A DNA stretch of 5,759 nt from Candidatus Falkowbacteria bacterium UBA917 (lineage in GTDB: Bacteria; Patescibacteriota; Patescibacteriia; Patescibacteriales; Patescibacteriaceae). A program made the position numbers and the translations under genes. This document shows, one piece after another, positions 5,392 through 5,759 of the stretch. The stretch lies in NCBI GenBank assembly GCA_002293855.1, contig DBEB01000014.1:1-5759 (forward strand). Direction: 5' to 3'. Numbering within the stretch: position 1 is the first letter of the stretch; each line of letters begins with the position of its first letter. Under the pieces are notes generated by a model. The model did not search any database and was not told where the DNA came from. It saw nothing but the letters and a program-made list of their open reading frames with translations.

Positions 5392-5759
5392 ATGTTTCCA
5401 AATACCATCAAACAGCTAGCTACCAGACTAGCTGTTTTTGTTTGTGACATGTTTTTCCCAGTCGAATGTCTAGCTTGCAAATCCGCTGGCGCCTATCTCT
5501 GTCAGAGTTGTCTAGCTTCAGTTACTTGGCAGGACAAACAAGTCTGTCATTTTTGCAAGGTCCCTAGTTCGCTAGGCGCGACTTGTGCTCAGTGTCGACT
5601 TAGTTATGCACTCGACGGTGTTTTGGTTATGGCTCAGTACCGAGGACTGATCAAAAGCGCCATTAGAACTTATAAATATCATTTCGTACGCTCTTTGGGA
5701 TCGGAGCTTGGTGACTTGCTCGCTCGCTTTTTTGCCAGTCAAACTTGGCCTCATACCGA
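5392..5759 (+). CDS. comF: ComF-family protein (N-terminal part, runs off right edge)
   Basis: The 122 visible residues contain four CxxC pairs, C26-C29, C37-C40, C52-C55 and C65-C68, forming the double zinc-ribbon-like N-terminus of ComF/ComFC proteins. They are followed by the family-typical segment YALDGVLVMAQYRGLIKSAI and then RTYKYH. The phosphoribosyltransferase-like domain with its PRPP-binding loop lies beyond the edge. ComF proteins act in the cytoplasm on incoming single-stranded DNA during natural transformation. Two starts are possible. ATG 5392 (3 nt after the upstream stop, T at -1, as for the other genes here) gives an N-terminal helix, KQLATRLAVFVCDMFFP, like many CPR ComF proteins. 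ATG 5449 gives MFFPVECLACK and places the hairpin at 5410-5437 upstream of the gene. I prefer 5392 but am not sure. No frameshift is visible. Confidence 0.88.
   Translation, partial: MFPNTIKQLATRLAVFVCDMFFPVECLACKSAGAYLCQSCLASVTWQDKQVCHFCKVPSSLGATCAQCRLSYALDGVLVMAQYRGLIKSAIRTYKYHFVRSLGSELGDLLARFFASQTWPHT
5410..5445 (+). terminator. Terminator-like hairpin at the 5' end of comF
   Basis: AAACAGCTAG (5410-5419) and CTAGCTGTTT (5428-5437) are a perfect 10-bp inverted repeat around the 8-nt loop CTACCAGA. It is followed by a T-rich tail (TTTTTGTTTGT, 5435-5445). This is the layout of an intrinsic terminator on the plus strand; the reverse strand has a poorer T-tract. The stem has only modest GC content, so termination may be partial. 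It begins 22 nt after the stop of the preceding gene and lies inside comF if that gene starts at 5392, or just before it if the start is 5449. Confidence 0.5.

Noticed and set aside
5226..5480. Minus-strand open frame across the end of the 194-residue gene and comF
   Set aside because: Both plus-strand genes have clear protein-level support here, and the minus-strand translation shows no domain.
1..5759. CRISPR arrays, tRNA/rRNA genes, insertion sequences, recoded TGA
   Set aside because: I saw no regularly spaced repeats, cloverleaf, terminal inverted repeats or transposase. The genes contain no in-frame TGA, so the standard bacterial code fits.

Overview
The window looks like part of a genome from the Candidate Phyla Radiation (Patescibacteria). 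The evidence is a compact, all-plus-strand block in which a PrgI-family membrane protein is followed by a split VirB4: a free-standing TraC-like N-terminal domain, then a separate VirB4-type ATPase. This block is flanked by uncharacterised proteins of the kind found next to it in such genomes. I suspect a Parcubacteria-like lineage from the style of the PrgI and TraC-like proteins, but that is only an impression. All reading frames stay open with TGA read as stop, so the recoded TGA=Gly code of Gracilibacteria/Absconditabacteria is unlikely. Five of the six visible stops are TAA, one is TAG and none is TGA.

Layout: 1-275 is the 3' end of an unrecognised gene. 279-1748 is a 489-residue uncharacterised protein with helical N-terminal modules, a long basic Pro/Ala/Lys-rich linker and a compact C-terminal domain. 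1754-2221 is PrgI-like with two membrane segments. 2225-2887 is the TraC-like domain and 2890-4794 is the VirB4 ATPase with intact Walker A and B motifs. 4804-5388 is a one-span anchored protein whose distal domain looks NTF2/VirB8-like. 5392 to the right edge is the start of a ComF-family protein with four CxxC pairs. Gaps between genes are only 2-9 nt, so 1-5388 is probably one transcript. No stretch over 300 bases lacks a gene and I see no convincing promoter. A hairpin plus U-tract at 5410-5445 may end the transcript, but it lies inside the longest reading of comF.

Working together (inference): PrgI, the TraC-like protein and the ATPase would form the inner-membrane energising core of a minimal type IV secretion-like machine. 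The 194-residue protein is a candidate VirB8-like scaffold, and the 489-residue protein is a possible adaptor or cytoplasmic partner. VirD4, VirB6, VirB11, pilin and relaxase are not in the window. The adjacent comF raises the possibility of a link to DNA import.

The most notable sequence-level observations are: no Shine-Dalgarno motif before any of the six starts, with a T immediately before all six ATGs; a terminator-like hairpin overlapping the 5' end of comF; and a canonical -1 slippery heptamer near the start of virB4.
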